Of a stretch of 64,000 nt of DNA, positions 21,654 through 33,094 are shown one piece after another. The number at the start of each line of letters is the position of its first letter. Positions within the stretch are counted from its first letter, which is position 1. The translations under genes were made by a program, and so were the position numbers. The stretch covers positions 186,001-250,000 of the forward strand of contig JADDMT010000035.1 in the NCBI GenBank assembly GCA_021401465.1, in the 5' to 3' direction. The stretch is from Teratosphaeria epicoccoides (taxonomy: Eukaryota; Ascomycota; Dothideomycetes; Mycosphaerellales; Teratosphaeriaceae). The notes beneath the pieces are model-generated. The model did not search any database. It was given only the letters and a program-made list of their open reading frames with translations, and had not been told where the DNA came from.

Positions 21654-22000
21654 TCGGAGAGGGGAGAGGGTGGAGGGGGGGTTGAGAGAGAGAGAGAGCG
21701 AGAGCGGTCGAGGCGGGAGCTGGAGGGGATGTGATGGTAAAAGTCTGTAGTGGTTTATTGAGGCATCATTGCTACCTACATATATCTACCTATGCAACAA
21801 GTTAGCATTATTCATGCTCTGATAATAACTGTAGGTAGGTAAGGCTCCCCGCTAGCTCAGATTCAGCGTCGACGAATCATAAGCAACCGCGACCATTTCG
21901 AGATTCACGTTTTCCTCACACTTCCTCCAACACTTTCATTGATGATTCCATTCGATTTCAATCATTCTCGCCTCCCCGTCCAGGCACCACGTTTTACCTC
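21654..22000. other. Short intergenic region with GA-rich tract
   Basis: It holds a GAGAGA run at about 21687-21701 and the promoter of the Pet127 gene, including CT-rich sequence just before its ATG. Confidence 0.5.
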
Positions 22001-25000
22001 ATGCTCCGCCCGCTCCTCCGCCGACCCTCACAGACAGCGGCGTGTGGATATGTGTGTCGACGATGCCGGCATCATCTCGCGCAACAAGCGCCATCGCGCC
22101 CCTCCAATGCGTTCTCTACCTCAGCGACGAGGTGGAGGCCGCAAGGCGACTTGGGGGAGACGGATCAGGACCACTTTGGCGGGTTCAACGACTTGAGTGA
22201 AGAGTATAGTTCTTCGAATTTTCTCAGGAAGCCGACGCAGAGTGAGGCGATGGCGGCGCAGCGGAGTAAGGAGGATGATAGTCCGGCGGCGTGGGGGTCT
22301 TCGAGCGTGAGGCTGGCGCAGGAGGTGGACGGTGACGAGGATGTGGGTGAGGGCGAGGTGTCGTCAGCGAAGGATGCAGGGGCGGGTACGGTCTTGGGGC
22401 GAGCAGAAGATCCATCTCAGCATCTGTTCGCTGGTCTTGATCTGCCTGGACAAGCCAAGATCGATCGAGCATCGCCGCGTAACATCAACTCCGACCAGAG
22501 AGAGAGTCGAAGGAAGCTTCTTGCCGGCGTTGGTGTTGTCGAATGGAATTCTTCGATCTTCTGGCTGGACGGTGATGGAAGAAGAGGCCCTGCCCTTACA
22601 AAACTTGAGATTTCGGGCAAGCGGAATGAACTGCAAGAGAAGCTGAAGCAAATAGAAGAAGAAAAGTTGTCTCGGTCTGGTACGAAGAACGATGATGGAA
22701 CAACAGGCCCGGACTTTACGAAACTTGAGAGCGCGGGCAAGCGGAATGAACTGGGACAGAAGCTGAAGCAAAAGGAAGAAGAATCGTCTTCGTCTGGTGC
22801 GAAGACGGCTTTTGCTCGTGCCAAATCTCGTCCCAAGCATCCCCTGCACGGCCTCCAGCTTAATGGACAGAAAAGGCTTGATCGAGGACTTGCACAGAGA
22901 TCAGGTGGATGGGGACAACCCGAAAGCCTCGTTCGACTGCGAAAAAGGATCCTCGCTAATCACGGGGTTGTCGACATTGGTAGACCGCCTTATTGGCTGG
23001 CATGGCGCAAGGAAGACGGCACCACGTGGAGGCCACTCTCAGCCCAAGAAGCAGTGGCAAAACGAGCAGAAATCGAGGCCGCTTTGCCGAACTATGCAGA
23101 AGAAGTCAGGGCCGTTTTGGGGAAACAAGGAGGGACATTGGCGCCCGAGACACATATGGCAGATCCGACGGAGAATGTAAAGCACGAACAGGCAGACACG
23201 AGAACGTTCGGGAGTGTTGAAGGCAAATTCGGAGACGGCCCAGAATCATCGCGGCGGGAAACCTTTGAGGGAATCTTGGCCAAGCTTCAGGCAGGACTAC
23301 CGCGCAGGATCGCCGCATTCAATGCTGCGAAGCAGAGCAAGGCCGCCGTGGAAGACGATGTCGATGTACCAACAGGCGTAGTGGCCAACCACGCGTTTGC
23401 GCCGGAGGGAAAGCCATCAAGGGTAGCGAACCCCTTTTTACGGCCCGTGTATACGGTCAGTAATGCACCTGTAGTAGTGCGTAAACTCCGTACACGTGAG
23501 CCAGAGGTAGGGTCTGGCAGTCACCCTGGGTCAGAAACAGAGCCAAAAGGCTTGGTGTCTAGGCAACCATCCCAGAGGACCTACAATTTCTCTCGTCAGA
23601 CTGGCGACGTCGCGCCGCCTGCTCTGGCTGCGCGCGTACGAGCAACCAACATGCGCAGTGCTGCATGGGGAGGTATCTCGCCTGCTGTGAAGCCTGTCGG
23701 AGAGATCAAAGTCGACTCGGATTCATTGAGAGCGATAGATGGTGTCAGTCGCATTACGCCAAAGGCAGCCTCACCAGGGCAGAACAAAGCCTGGGGACAG
23801 GAGCTCGTGCCGTTCGGTGGCGTGAAGAAAGCTTCTTTGCCGCCACCGAAAATAGGTCCCAACACGGACAACCTGGAGATGCTGGCCGAGCCTGATAAGG
23901 AGTCTGACAAGAAGTCCGGGTCGAAGGCCGACTTGAATCGGCCAAATACGAGCCAAGACCTCGGCAGACCCCGAAACCACACGTTGGGTCAGTTGAAGGC
24001 GGCATGGGCGCAAGCGATGGACGGCAAGAGACCGGATGGTCAAACTACAAGCGTGCAGCAGACATCCGTAAAGGAGAAGGAGAAGCCGAGGAAGCAGGTA
24101 TCGATATTCAGGAGACTCATGGACGGTCTGACAGGTGCTTCGTCGTACTGCAATCAAGAGAATAATGAGAATGATGCTGCGCCGGCTGGGCACTTGGCGC
24201 CCGGTGAAAAGGCGGTGGAGAGACGAACAGAGGAAGAGAAGCGCACGATTGATGGGACAGCAGACCACCAACGGCAACAGTCGCTTGGCGATGCACCTGA
24301 GCGGTTGGCGACGCTTCATGCGCAGTCTCCTGCTGCTGTTGCACCGTCCGCTGGGTGGACGACATCGGGGCCTGTAAATGCTCGCAAAGCACGTGCGCAG
24401 GATCAAGAAGCGGATGTGAGGACAAATGAGGTGTCACGCGGGCATGGTACGCAGGCTACTGAGGCTGATGATTCAAGTGCTGCGGGACAGGAGCTGATGT
24501 TCATCCGAAAACGCTTATCCTTTGGTACGGTCGATCCAATTAAAGATAAGGCAAAGGCACGTACAAGAGGGTCGTGGGCGGCCGAGAATGCGACGAGTTC
24601 TATTCAAGAAGGAGAACAGCGTATGAGCATTCAAGAAGCGATACTGCAGGGTAAGAGACCACCAAAGGACCAGTCGGTTGCACCGCACGCTCAGGGCCTC
24701 AGGGAACGTGGCTCCGAACACGATACCGCTATGGAAGATGAGCCCCAGCCTGAGCCTAAAGTGCCAGCGGATGCGGTTACAGCGATTGACATTAAATCCA
24801 TTCTACCTGCAGAGCTCTCGGTAAACCACTTGGACATCCCGCAACCTGATGTCCCGCCTTTGCAGTACGGCCTTGATCGCGTATTGTTCAATCCTGGCGT
24901 CTACCAGCTCCAGGATCCGCATTCGAGGGTGTACAATTTCGACCCTTTCTTGCAGAAGGTCACGCCGATCAAAGACTTCGATTTCAATGCTCTGAAAGAG

Positions 25001-26770
25001 TACAAGACGAGTTCTCAAGACCAAATGTTGAGTCGATTGGCGCAAAAGCACGGCAAGAAGTATGTCGGCTCCACCAGCTCGATGACAAGCACGTTGGCGC
25101 ATTTTCATTACCTGCTCTCGAGCTGGCGCGAGATCAATCTCGACATGCTGTCCCGCGGTTTCCAGGAGACAGTGGCAACCTTCACACAGATCAATCGCGC
25201 ACCCACTGCAATTTTCCTGCGGTGGAAAAATGGCACTTATGCCATTGATGCCGACAAGGAGTATGATGGTGCCAACGTCCTCATGATGCTCGGAAAGTCG
25301 ATGGAGAAGCTTCTGACGGTTCCGAGGGAGGAGTACGAAAGATACACTCGTGGCTCGACCAACGTGATCACTCAAGCGGAAAAGGACGAGCCCGAGACGT
25401 ACGAGTACACCTCGATGGGCGATTTTCTTATGCGGTCGCAACTCGATGCCTACGACTCGCGCTTGCCTGGTAATGGTACTTTTGACCTCAAGACCAGGGC
25501 AGTGGTGTCTATCCGCATGGACGTTGAAGATTTCGAGCCGATGCTGGGGTACCAGCTGCACACCTTGCAGGGCACGTTCGAAAGCTACGAGCGGGAGTAC
25601 TACGACATGATCCGCTCGACTATGCTCAAGTACATGCTTCAGGCACGCATGGGTCGCATGGATGGCATCTTTGTGGCATACCACAATATTGAACGGATCT
25701 TTGGTTTCCAGTACTTGCCTCTTGCTGAGCTGGACCGAGCCATTCATGGTCAAATCGATACTTGTCTGGGTGACCAGGAGTTCAAAGCCAGTCTCAAGTT
25801 GCTCAATGAGGTCTTTGAAATGGCCACCGAGAAGTTCCCGGGGCAGAGCTTGAGGTTTCACTTTGAGAGTGCAGACAAGCCTGCGGATATCATGTGGGTT
25901 TTTGCTGAGCCAGTGACTGAGGAGGAAGCAGACGCGATTCAGAGCACGAGTAAGGCGAAGGTTGCCGAGTTTGAGCGATCGGTCATGGGCATTGAGAAGA
26001 GTAGTGGGAAGGAGACAGCTGCCGGGCTCGAAGATGAGAGTGGCGACAGTGGCACCCTGCAAGCAGACTCTGAAGCCGCAGAAATCGTGCATTCTGATCC
26101 GCTCTCAGCCTACGCCGCCGCCAAAGCGAAGCCCGCTTCGCCCTCCCGTGATTCCAATCCTAAACCCACCAACCTCCCTAAACCCACCAACCCCCCGTCA
26201 AGCAGCCACGCCGACGTCCAATTCATGAGGAAACTTTCTGCCAACCTCGGCGACCACACCAAACCCCTCTTCGCCGCGACCATCATCCTCAAGAACCACG
26301 TCAACGATGGGGCGTGCGAGAATAATCGCCCTCGCAATTTGACAAAGTCAGACAAGTGGCGCGTCGACTATGTGCTTAGAGAGGCACGGATGTCAGAGAA
26401 GGAGAAGTGGGCGAGGTATGAGGATTTGAAGGCGAGGAGGAAGAAGGTGTTCGAGAGGGAGGAGGAGGGGTTGGAGGAAGAGGGGGGTGGGAAGGTGAAG
26501 AAGGTGGATTGGTACATTACAATGTTGAGGGAGTTGGCGCAGAGGGGAAGGGTGTTCAGGAAGAGGGCTGAAAGGGCGGAGGAGGGGAGGGAGAAGGTTG
26601 TGGTGGGGGAGCCCAGTGGGAAGGGTTATGGTGGGGGAAAGGAGAGGAGGCGGGATATCCCTGCTGAGGAGGTCGTGAGGGGGAATGCGGAAGAGCAGGT
26701 GGAAGTCAGGAATGTGAAGAGCTTCATGAAGTGGTTGTTTCCGTCTGCGGATGAGAAGCCTGGAGCATAG
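22001..26770 (+). CDS. Pet127-like mitochondrial protein with long repeated N-terminal extension
   Basis: This is an intronless gene of 1589 residues. The first 45 residues are Arg/Ser-rich and nearly free of acidic residues (MLRPLLRRPSQT..., ending FSTSATRW), a typical mitochondrial presequence. The conserved Pet127 domain lies at about 955-1310 (YGLDRVLFNPGVYQLQDP, YVGSTSSMTSTLAHFHYLLS, PTAIFLRWKNGTYAIDADKEYD, STMLKYMLQARMGRMDGIFVAYHN). Pet127 is known in yeast as a membrane-associated mitochondrial factor for RNA 5' processing and turnover, and a similar role is inferred. The N-terminal 900 residues are low-complexity and unlike yeast Pet127. They include a module present twice (about 141-240 and 280-370) and a 120-bp tandem duplication. 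The C-terminus has a long charged helix (about 1460-1560). Confidence 0.88.
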   Translation: MLRPLLRRPSQTAACGYVCRRCRHHLAQQAPSRPSNAFSTSATRWRPQGDLGETDQDHFGGFNDLSEEYSSSNFLRKPTQSEAMAAQRSKEDDSPAAWGSSSVRLAQEVDGDEDVGEGEVSSAKDAGAGTVLGRAEDPSQHLFAGLDLPGQAKIDRASPRNINSDQRESRRKLLAGVGVVEWNSSIFWLDGDGRRGPALTKLEISGKRNELQEKLKQIEEEKLSRSGTKNDDGTTGPDFTKLESAGKRNELGQKLKQKEEESSSSGAKTAFARAKSRPKHPLHGLQLNGQKRLDRGLAQRSGGWGQPESLVRLRKRILANHGVVDIGRPPYWLAWRKEDGTTWRPLSAQEAVAKRAEIEAALPNYAEEVRAVLGKQGGTLAPETHMADPTENVKHEQADTRTFGSVEGKFGDGPESSRRETFEGILAKLQAGLPRRIAAFNAAKQSKAAVEDDVDVPTGVVANHAFAPEGKPSRVANPFLRPVYTVSNAPVVVRKLRTREPEVGSGSHPGSETEPKGLVSRQPSQRTYNFSRQTGDVAPPALAARVRATNMRSAAWGGISPAVKPVGEIKVDSDSLRAIDGVSRITPKAASPGQNKAWGQELVPFGGVKKASLPPPKIGPNTDNLEMLAEPDKESDKKSGSKADLNRPNTSQDLGRPRNHTLGQLKAAWAQAMDGKRPDGQTTSVQQTSVKEKEKPRKQVSIFRRLMDGLTGASSYCNQENNENDAAPAGHLAPGEKAVERRTEEEKRTIDGTADHQRQQSLGDAPERLATLHAQSPAAVAPSAGWTTSGPVNARKARAQDQEADVRTNEVSRGHGTQATEADDSSAAGQELMFIRKRLSFGTVDPIKDKAKARTRGSWAAENATSSIQEGEQRMSIQEAILQGKRPPKDQSVAPHAQGLRERGSEHDTAMEDEPQPEPKVPADAVTAIDIKSILPAELSVNHLDIPQPDVPPLQYGLDRVLFNPGVYQLQDPHSRVYNFDPFLQKVTPIKDFDFNALKEYKTSSQDQMLSRLAQKHGKKYVGSTSSMTSTLAHFHYLLSSWREINLDMLSRGFQETVATFTQINRAPTAIFLRWKNGTYAIDADKEYDGANVLMMLGKSMEKLLTVPREEYERYTRGSTNVITQAEKDEPETYEYTSMGDFLMRSQLDAYDSRLPGNGTFDLKTRAVVSIRMDVEDFEPMLGYQLHTLQGTFESYEREYYDMIRSTMLKYMLQARMGRMDGIFVAYHNIERIFGFQYLPLAELDRAIHGQIDTCLGDQEFKASLKLLNEVFEMATEKFPGQSLRFHFESADKPADIMWVFAEPVTEEEADAIQSTSKAKVAEFERSVMGIEKSSGKETAAGLEDESGDSGTLQADSEAAEIVHSDPLSAYAAAKAKPASPSRDSNPKPTNLPKPTNPPSSSHADVQFMRKLSANLGDHTKPLFAATIILKNHVNDGACENNRPRNLTKSDKWRVDYVLREARMSEKEKWARYEDLKARRKKVFEREEEGLEEEGGGKVKKVDWYITMLRELAQRGRVFRKRAERAEEGREKVVVGEPSGKGYGGGKERRRDIPAEEVVRGNAEEQVEVRNVKSFMKWLFPSADEKPGA
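22564..22803 (+). repeat. 120-bp in-frame tandem duplication inside the Pet127 gene
   Basis: Two adjacent 120-bp units align directly. Both encode GP-x-x-TKLE...GKRNEL...KLKQ-x-EEE, with about 40 residues per unit. The offset of exactly 40 codons keeps the frame. Confidence 0.85.
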
Positions 26771-28043
26771 ATGCACTGGGCATGTTGCGAAAGGCCTTTA
26801 TGATTTCTGACCTCCTCCAAATGAAGCCGGTGGGGGAAAGCATGGCTAGCATAGCGTAGGCGTTGCATGACATGTAAGCGCCGTCCTTGTACAGTACAAT
26901 GCAGAAGCCTCAAACGAGCACGTCACTCCAAGTCCAGCCCGCAGGACCCAAGCCAAAGCACGCACAAATAGCTGCAACCTGCCGCCCGCCGCTCGGGGGC
27001 GGAATGCCCTCGCAATGGAACATCCTTTCGACAACCCCCCTGAGCGTCTATCAGCTCTCTACTGCCTCGCCCCCTCTCCTCAACTCCTCGCGCCTCATCC
27101 CCCTCTCCCTCGCCTGCCCCCTCCTCGCCCGCACCGCTCGCAGCATCGCGAGTTCGTCGCGCAGCCGCTCGGCGACGCGGTCGAGACCTTTCGGTTTTGC
27201 GGCCCGCGATCGTGTCGTGCGTCACGTGCAGGCGGACGTAGAAGAAGTGGCAGGATGTTTGGGCGTGGAAGGGTATGGAATTGTGGGTGGTGGGAGGCAT
27301 GGGTGGAGTTGCCCTGGATGATATCCAAGTTTGGGACTGCGAACGGGGGATTGCGAGGAAGGGGGGGGGGGGGGTTTATCTTTTTTCCTTCTCTTTTTTG
27401 CAGGTCGGGGGGGAGGACTGGGTGGGTACAGATCTGCTCGCGGTGCTCTACGGTTTGTATGGGATGCGAGGGTGTTGTGGATTGGCTTTTTTGTTCTGCC
27501 ACTGCTGCTGCGTGTTCTTTGTCTGATGATAGGTGCTCGAAAAGGAACAATGCCTTGTGTCACTCCATCAGGGACACAAAAGTCTTTGTTGCAATAGACC
27601 CACAGAATACGCACAATCAATCCGCTTTCGCTGCAGCACCTCGAGTTTCGTTCTCAATCGATCCATCGAACCACTGACGCTGTTTACGGACGGTGCTGCC
27701 ATGAGGCATGATACCTCGTCATCAATTCTGGCCCCTCTGCGCCAGAGACTGCAGCGCTCGACTCCTGCGGTGGCGAGAATCCAGCCCCAGTGATCCGGCA
27801 TGAACGGTGTTCGATCGTGGTTTTCTACTTTTTCATTCCCCTCGGAAAGGGAGGTGAAGAGGATTTTACCGCTTCGTTACCTTGGGTGGTCCGGTTTTCT
27901 TTGAACTTTAGGCGCTGTGTCCATTTGGTGCGGTTGATGGCAGTATAGCTTGCGGTGGGATTCGCTGCGAGGGCAGCGGGTGGAGAGCGAGGCTCTAGTT
28001 CTGTACAGCTATCATACATTTCCCAACAGACGGGGAGTCAAGG
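26771..28043. other. Intergenic region with G-rich low complexity
   Basis: A run of 14 G lies at 27361-27374 within a strongly G-rich strand (about 27300-27430). Several long open frames on both strands here (for example 26923-27300 minus and 27015-27677 plus) are of skewed composition and unsupported. This is the convergent spacer between the Pet127 and COQ8-like genes. Confidence 0.5.
27361..27374. repeat. Poly-G run of 14
   Basis: The homopolymer is read directly and is flanked by further G-rich sequence. Confidence 0.9.
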
Positions 28044-30409
28044 CTACGGCTTCCTTACCTTCGTCGCGCGACCCTCCCACACTTGTACAGCATTTGCAAA
28101 CATCTGCCTGGCTGGCACCTTACTCCTCAGCCGAGCGCACAGCAGAAAGGCACCACTGAGCTTGCGATGCAGGCTGTACGTCTCCTCAGGGGGAGGCGCG
28201 AGTCGCTCTTTCAGCATCAAGCCAATGTTCGCCCGCACTCGGTCTGTGATGGTTTGATCCTCAAAATCGTAGACCTCAGGAGCGCTCTCGACAAATGGCT
28301 CAGCCAGAGTCAGAATGCTGTCGACGTGCGCCTTCACCATCGCGGCGCTCTCATGACCGGTGAGGTACCCTAGCTCGATTGATAGATCCCGACATGCCTT
28401 CCTGTCACTTTTCGAAGCCGCGATGAGCAGCGCCACGTAAGGCACGACAAATTTGTCCGGGAAGTCTCTACTCGCGCCAAAGTCGAGGAGCTCCAGCTTC
28501 TGGCTTTCTCGATTGTACAGGAAGTTCGTCCAGTTGGGATCAGTCTGCATGTATCGCCACTCCATGAGCTCCCTCAGACAGAGTCGGAGTATGTTCGTGC
28601 CCATCCAATCTCGGTCCTGTTGGGTAAGGGCCTCGATCTTTGTGACAGCCTCCCCAGTCATGAATTCTGCCGTCAAGACGCCAGGTCCGCTAGCTTCGGC
28701 ATATACCTCAGGCACGACGAATACGTCGCTCTCGCCTTTGAGTAAGTCGCGGAAGCGGGAGCAGGCCTGCAATTCGCGCTCGTAATCACATTCCCAACCA
28801 AGCTCTGTCCGAGCATTTGCGATTGTGCGGTCAAGGAAGAGACCCTTTGGCAATAGTCTAGATGCTGTGAGTAGCAAGGACAGGTTGTTCAGATCGGAGT
28901 CGATGCTATTCTTGACGCCTGGATACTGCACCTTGACAGCCACTGGCTTACCATTCGAGTGTAGTGTGGCCTTATGTACCTGACCGATAGAAGCCGCAGC
29001 GAACGGCCTTTCCTCGAAGTGGGAGAACAGGTCTCGCCAGTCTTGTCCCAGATTCTGAACCAATACCTGATCTCGCTGCGACGGCGGCATGTAGTCTGCG
29101 CTATCCTGCACGCGCTGCAACACCTGATTGATTGCAGGTGGCAGTATCTTTGAGTCTTGGAAACTCATCATCTGCCCAAGCTTCAGCGCGGCACCGCGCA
29201 TGCGACTGAGCTTTGCTACTAAGCGGCTCATGTTGCCTTCGCTTAGCATTAAGCTGCCAGTGCTTTCGCCGCCCGAGATGCGTCTGAAGCTTTCTCCCAC
29301 AGCACCAAAAGCCATGCCAGTTGCGAGGCTACCGTAGTGCCAGATGCGTCCAAAACGTGATGAAGGCACCCGTGACTCGCGCATTTCGTATAGTGCTTCT
29401 GCTGGCTTCTCGCTAAGGGCAGGGTCGGCCGGCTGGCTTGGAGTCTGGAGAACGTCATTAATGGTTGGGAAAACCTCGCATGTTTAGATCCAACACTGCA
29501 TACCTGAGCTTCTTGAGCGATGGAGGCTGCCAGATCTTGCGTCTCTGCGTCTCCACCGCTCGGAGGCGGCTGTCTCGCAGACTCCTGCTGTTGCTTCCGC
29601 CGGTGCTCGTGTGCGGCCACCATTTCTGGCAGAGGCTTAGGTGGCAGCTTTCGCCGTCCAGCATAAGGGTTCTTGAAATCGGGTGTTGTTTGACCAAGCA
29701 TCCTGGCAACCTTGGGACTAGAATAAACATCCGTGTTGATGCCGGACGGCGCATCGCTTTCAGGTGGGTGGCTCGGCCGAGGATACACATCTTGATCTAC
29801 TTCCAGTAAAAGCGCTTCTGGCTCGGGTGCATTCTCAACATGACGAGGGAGTTTGGATCGTGGCAGGGACGAGAGATCGGGTGAGGAAGATTCTGACCGC
29901 TGATCGAATGTGTCTTGACCTCGTTGTTTTTCTGGTTGAGTGTCTGCTGACACTTCTGGTATTTGTCTCTCAGCCTGCCTCTGTAATTCTCGCCTGCGCA
30001 ACGATGACAGAGTGCCGTCGTCTGTTTCGACAGCCTCTGCCCTGGGTTTCTCTATAGTTGGATTCTCAACAGCGGCTTCCCGTTTGCCGACCTTGAATAC
30101 CGGCCCTTTGTCCGACAAGTCTGCACCACGAGCACGTCCATCTCCACCATTTCTCGTGGCATCTTCCGCTTCCTGATATGCTCTCGCTCGCTGCCAGTCT
30201 TGCGGTTCCTCGTTGACCCGCTTGACAAGCTCAACGGCGGCGGCAGCTGTTACTGTCACTCTGTGCGTCTGACTTTTGATAGCTTTCGCGAGCGTTGAGG
30301 TCTTGCTGTAGACATCCCATTGCTGCTGTCGAATTTGAAAGTGCTGTTTCGCTATTGTAGCGCCGGCATTGAATAGTTTGGCGGCGTCTATTAAGCGCCT
30401 TCCAGCCAT
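28044..30409 (-). CDS. COQ8: COQ8/ADCK3-type atypical kinase of mitochondrial ubiquinone synthesis (two exons)
   Basis: Exon 1 is 29504-30409 and exon 2 is 28044-29444. The intron 29445-29503 (GTATGC...CCAG) joins IAQEAQ to TPSQPADPAL, giving about 768 residues from ATG 30409. The kinase-like core shows the KxGQ motif (ALKLGQMMSFQD), the Ala-rich loop (PFAAASIGQVHK), the conserved Lys (VAVKVQYPGV), ECDYERE, the catalytic QTDPNWTNFLYN and the metal-binding LLDFGASRDF. These define the UbiB/COQ8 family, an ATPase that supports coenzyme Q biosynthesis in mitochondria. The N-terminal 300 residues are disordered and charged, with conserved MAGRRLIDAAKLFNAG at the start. That ATG fits the family better than a non-ATG extension. 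Confidence 0.92.
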
Positions 30410-32479
30410 AGACGTGGATCTTACCAAGCCGAAAGGCTCAGGATACTATCGCGATGATGCATTCTGTTTCAGACTGTTTGTTGGCAACGCCTTCATCCAC
30501 CGCAACAGTTTATTGCTACGCAGATCGTGCCGCTGTGTATGTGTGCACATGCAAGTGATCGTCATGGCTTACATTTCCAAAAGGAGAAGCACGGTGATCG
30601 ACATGTGCCAATTTCACGTGAAGGGCGTCTTAGCTTCCGAGCATGTCAATATTATATCATTCAGTCTTCTGCAAAAGCTGATGACAGTCGGCTACATGTC
30701 CTATTAAACCTTTAGTCTGGCAGACAGCTGAGATCACATGGCTCTATCACGGCATCACTATATTAGATCATTCAACGTCAACCACACAACATTACGCCAG
30801 AACGTCTACGTTTCGTACGAATGTCGGCAGACTCACGCGCATTGCGCCGCTGCGAGGCAACGGATGGAAACCTGTCCAGCGGCCCAGCGCGACGACGTTC
30901 ATGAGTCGGGAAGTGATACGAAGGACGAGGACTGCCCTTCATGACGTGGAAAGACACCACCAGCGACTCCCTAGAGCGTATACAGCATGTTTCACTGCTT
31001 TCGCTTCTGAGACCACTCTGACTATAGACCAGTCCTAGCCCCTTGATTCGGAGCCACCCCAAGAGTGATGGGCAGCGTACCACTTGATCTTCTTGGTGCA
31101 TGGTCGGTGGATGAATTGCCTCCAGATGGGATGAGTACTTGTCCAGGGTGCAGACGATACGTGAACGCACCATGTATCGTTGGTCGAGTCGAAAGATGCC
31201 AAATATACATCATGCAGTAGCTCGAGGACTGGCGCCTTGTCCTTGCTGTGAGTTACACCTGTGTCGGACAAGATCCAGATGCTCTGGGCAACTCCGGTGT
31301 CGCATGAAGGGGGAGCGTGAACTACGTCGAAGCTTGCTGCGCCAGCGTTCTGGTAAATAGGCTCTCGTTTCAATTGTTCATGACAGAACAGCTCCCTCAG
31401 TGTCTATGGCCGGCGTAAACAAGGGCCAGAGATCGAGGTCGCACACACTCGGATTAAGATACGAGACTCCGACACAGCGCAGTCGAAATGCGAATTGAAA
31501 GGTACGGTGGTTTGTATGAAAGTGAATGGAGCATGCTCGTAACAATATTTTTCCGGGGCCGGGTCTCAATCTGGTGAATGGAACCCGCGAATACATGTGA
31601 GGAGGCTGCTCTCACCGAACACAGTTGCTCAGCAACCGGTCTCAGCGAGGGCGGGGATCGAAGCCAACGACCGAGCAGCCATTCTCAGCCGCAGTGTCCT
31701 CAGTACAGCAGTGGCACAGTGGAGGCCCACAAGCTCAACCTTAATCAAGCACTGCGCATTAAGCCTTGTCAGAGACTACTAAATTGCTGTAGGCGTAAAT
31801 ATTGTAGAAGGCATCACCAGCTAGCCTCCAGCACACATGCAGACGGTCATGGACGGCTTAAGAAGCAACGCCAGTAGCTTACAGTCTGGCTCGTATCGAG
31901 CTCCCACGCCAACTCCCATCGTTTCGTACTGTGGCCATGATCCATCCAAAGTGCTCGACGCAATCACAATCGCGTGAGCACTCAGACTTGAAAACGGGTT
32001 CCTTGAATTTCCGGCCGGACAAAACGATTCCAGGATCCCTATCTGTCTGGAGGTACCAAGCCAAGACTACGTTGATGGGTACCTGGAATGCCTGCGGTAC
32101 ACAGAAGGATGCGAGTCGAGCATTTTGCCCAGAGCCCTGGTCGAAGGAACGGGGTGTTGTCGCGGAAAGATCTGGCCAGACTTTAAGACCTCATTGGCTC
32201 GAGTCTGGCCTGGCACGACCTTTCCCTCAACTTCCTTCACCCTGCATACATGCGTGTAACTGTGCCTCAGACCGACAGACCAATCTCTCGGCATGACGAT
32301 GCTGAATGCCATGGTTCCCTGAGCCCACTGCCGCCCAATCAGCCAAGCCGTGTCATCTTGAGCCAAGCACTCTTAATCTTTCGGACCAGATGCAACATCA
32401 GAGCAATGATGTCGAGCTTCTTGGTAATTATTCTTTCTTTCACTGTGCACACGTCCAGGCAAGAAAAACTCGTTTCAGC
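30410..32479. other. Gene-poor region of about 2.1 kb
   Basis: No gene is supported. A 110-codon open frame on the minus strand (31035-31370) has no ATG near its start and no recognised motif. It may hold further eroded parts of the kinase relic that follows. Confidence 0.45.
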
Positions 32480-32783
32480 AATGACAGGAGTTACCAAATC
32501 TCAAGGTTGCCACTCCAGAAAGTGACGACAAGGTCAGCTGGGCCGGCAGGCCGAGTCGGCAGGCGCGCGACGACGGTGTTCTCGTTGTCGAGATGGATCA
32601 TGAAGACACGATTGAAGCCACCTTCTCTCCTCACGCAATGGCAGACGCGTCGAGCTCCTGGGCTGCATTTGATAGCGGTCTCCACGAGAGCGTCCCAGTC
32701 AAAGTCCAGTCTTCGTGCCTCACGGCGCTCCGAGTCGCGATCGAGTCAACGCCCTCGAGTGTACTCGAAAGGGTCAAAAGCTG
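32480..32783 (-). pseudogene. AIM9-like aminoglycoside-phosphotransferase-fold pseudogene fragment
   Basis: Reading leftward from a preserved acceptor site near 32784 (ACTGAC...ACAACAG) gives DPFEYTRGR, then TGA at 746-748 of the 32-kb block (32746-32748), then LDRDSERREARRLDFDWDAL and KCSPGARRV. It continues with REGGFNRVFMIHLDN and VVARLPTRPAGPADLVV. This is the conserved beginning of fungal AIM9-type APH-domain proteins, which have Trp where the TGA stands. A frame shift follows, after which SGVATLRF resembles the family's SEVATMxF. The remainder of the kinase domain is not recognisable downstream, so this is a truncated, dead copy. Confidence 0.72.
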
Positions 32784-33094
32784 CTGTTGTGTCAGTGTAT
32801 GTGCTCGATAGGATGTCGTGCGTCGAGCTCCAACGAACGTGGCTCGAACCTCGATTCGCCGCTCATTGTACGCCGCAATAGAGGACTCTTGCGACGGGCA
32901 AAGCCGGAACAAGAGAGCCATGCCGCCTGTCGCGGAGGGTAGAAGCATATCAGGAGAGTTCATGAAGTGCGTCAACCCTTTCTCCATTCCTCAGGTCCCG
33001 TCTTCTGCATCAGGAAGCTGCTGTTCATAGATCAAAGACGGCACTGTAGGTCCATGTACATTGCTATATATCTTCAAACCCACGCATATACAGC
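32784..33094. other. Spacer between kinase relic and MFSD10-like gene
   Basis: About 310 bp with no feature beyond the probable intron remnant at its left end and the transporter 3' flank at its right end. Confidence 0.4.

Noticed and set aside
24803..26092. 429-codon minus-strand frame opposite Pet127
   Set aside because: It is antisense to a strongly conserved domain, and the codon pattern follows the plus-strand gene.
26923..27677. Long open frames on both strands around the G-rich tract
   Set aside because: They arise from skewed composition (few A/T stop codons), carry no motifs and overlap each other.
31035..31370. 110-codon minus-strand frame in the gene-poor region
   Set aside because: No ATG lies near the start, and no acceptor-linked exon or recognised motif was found.
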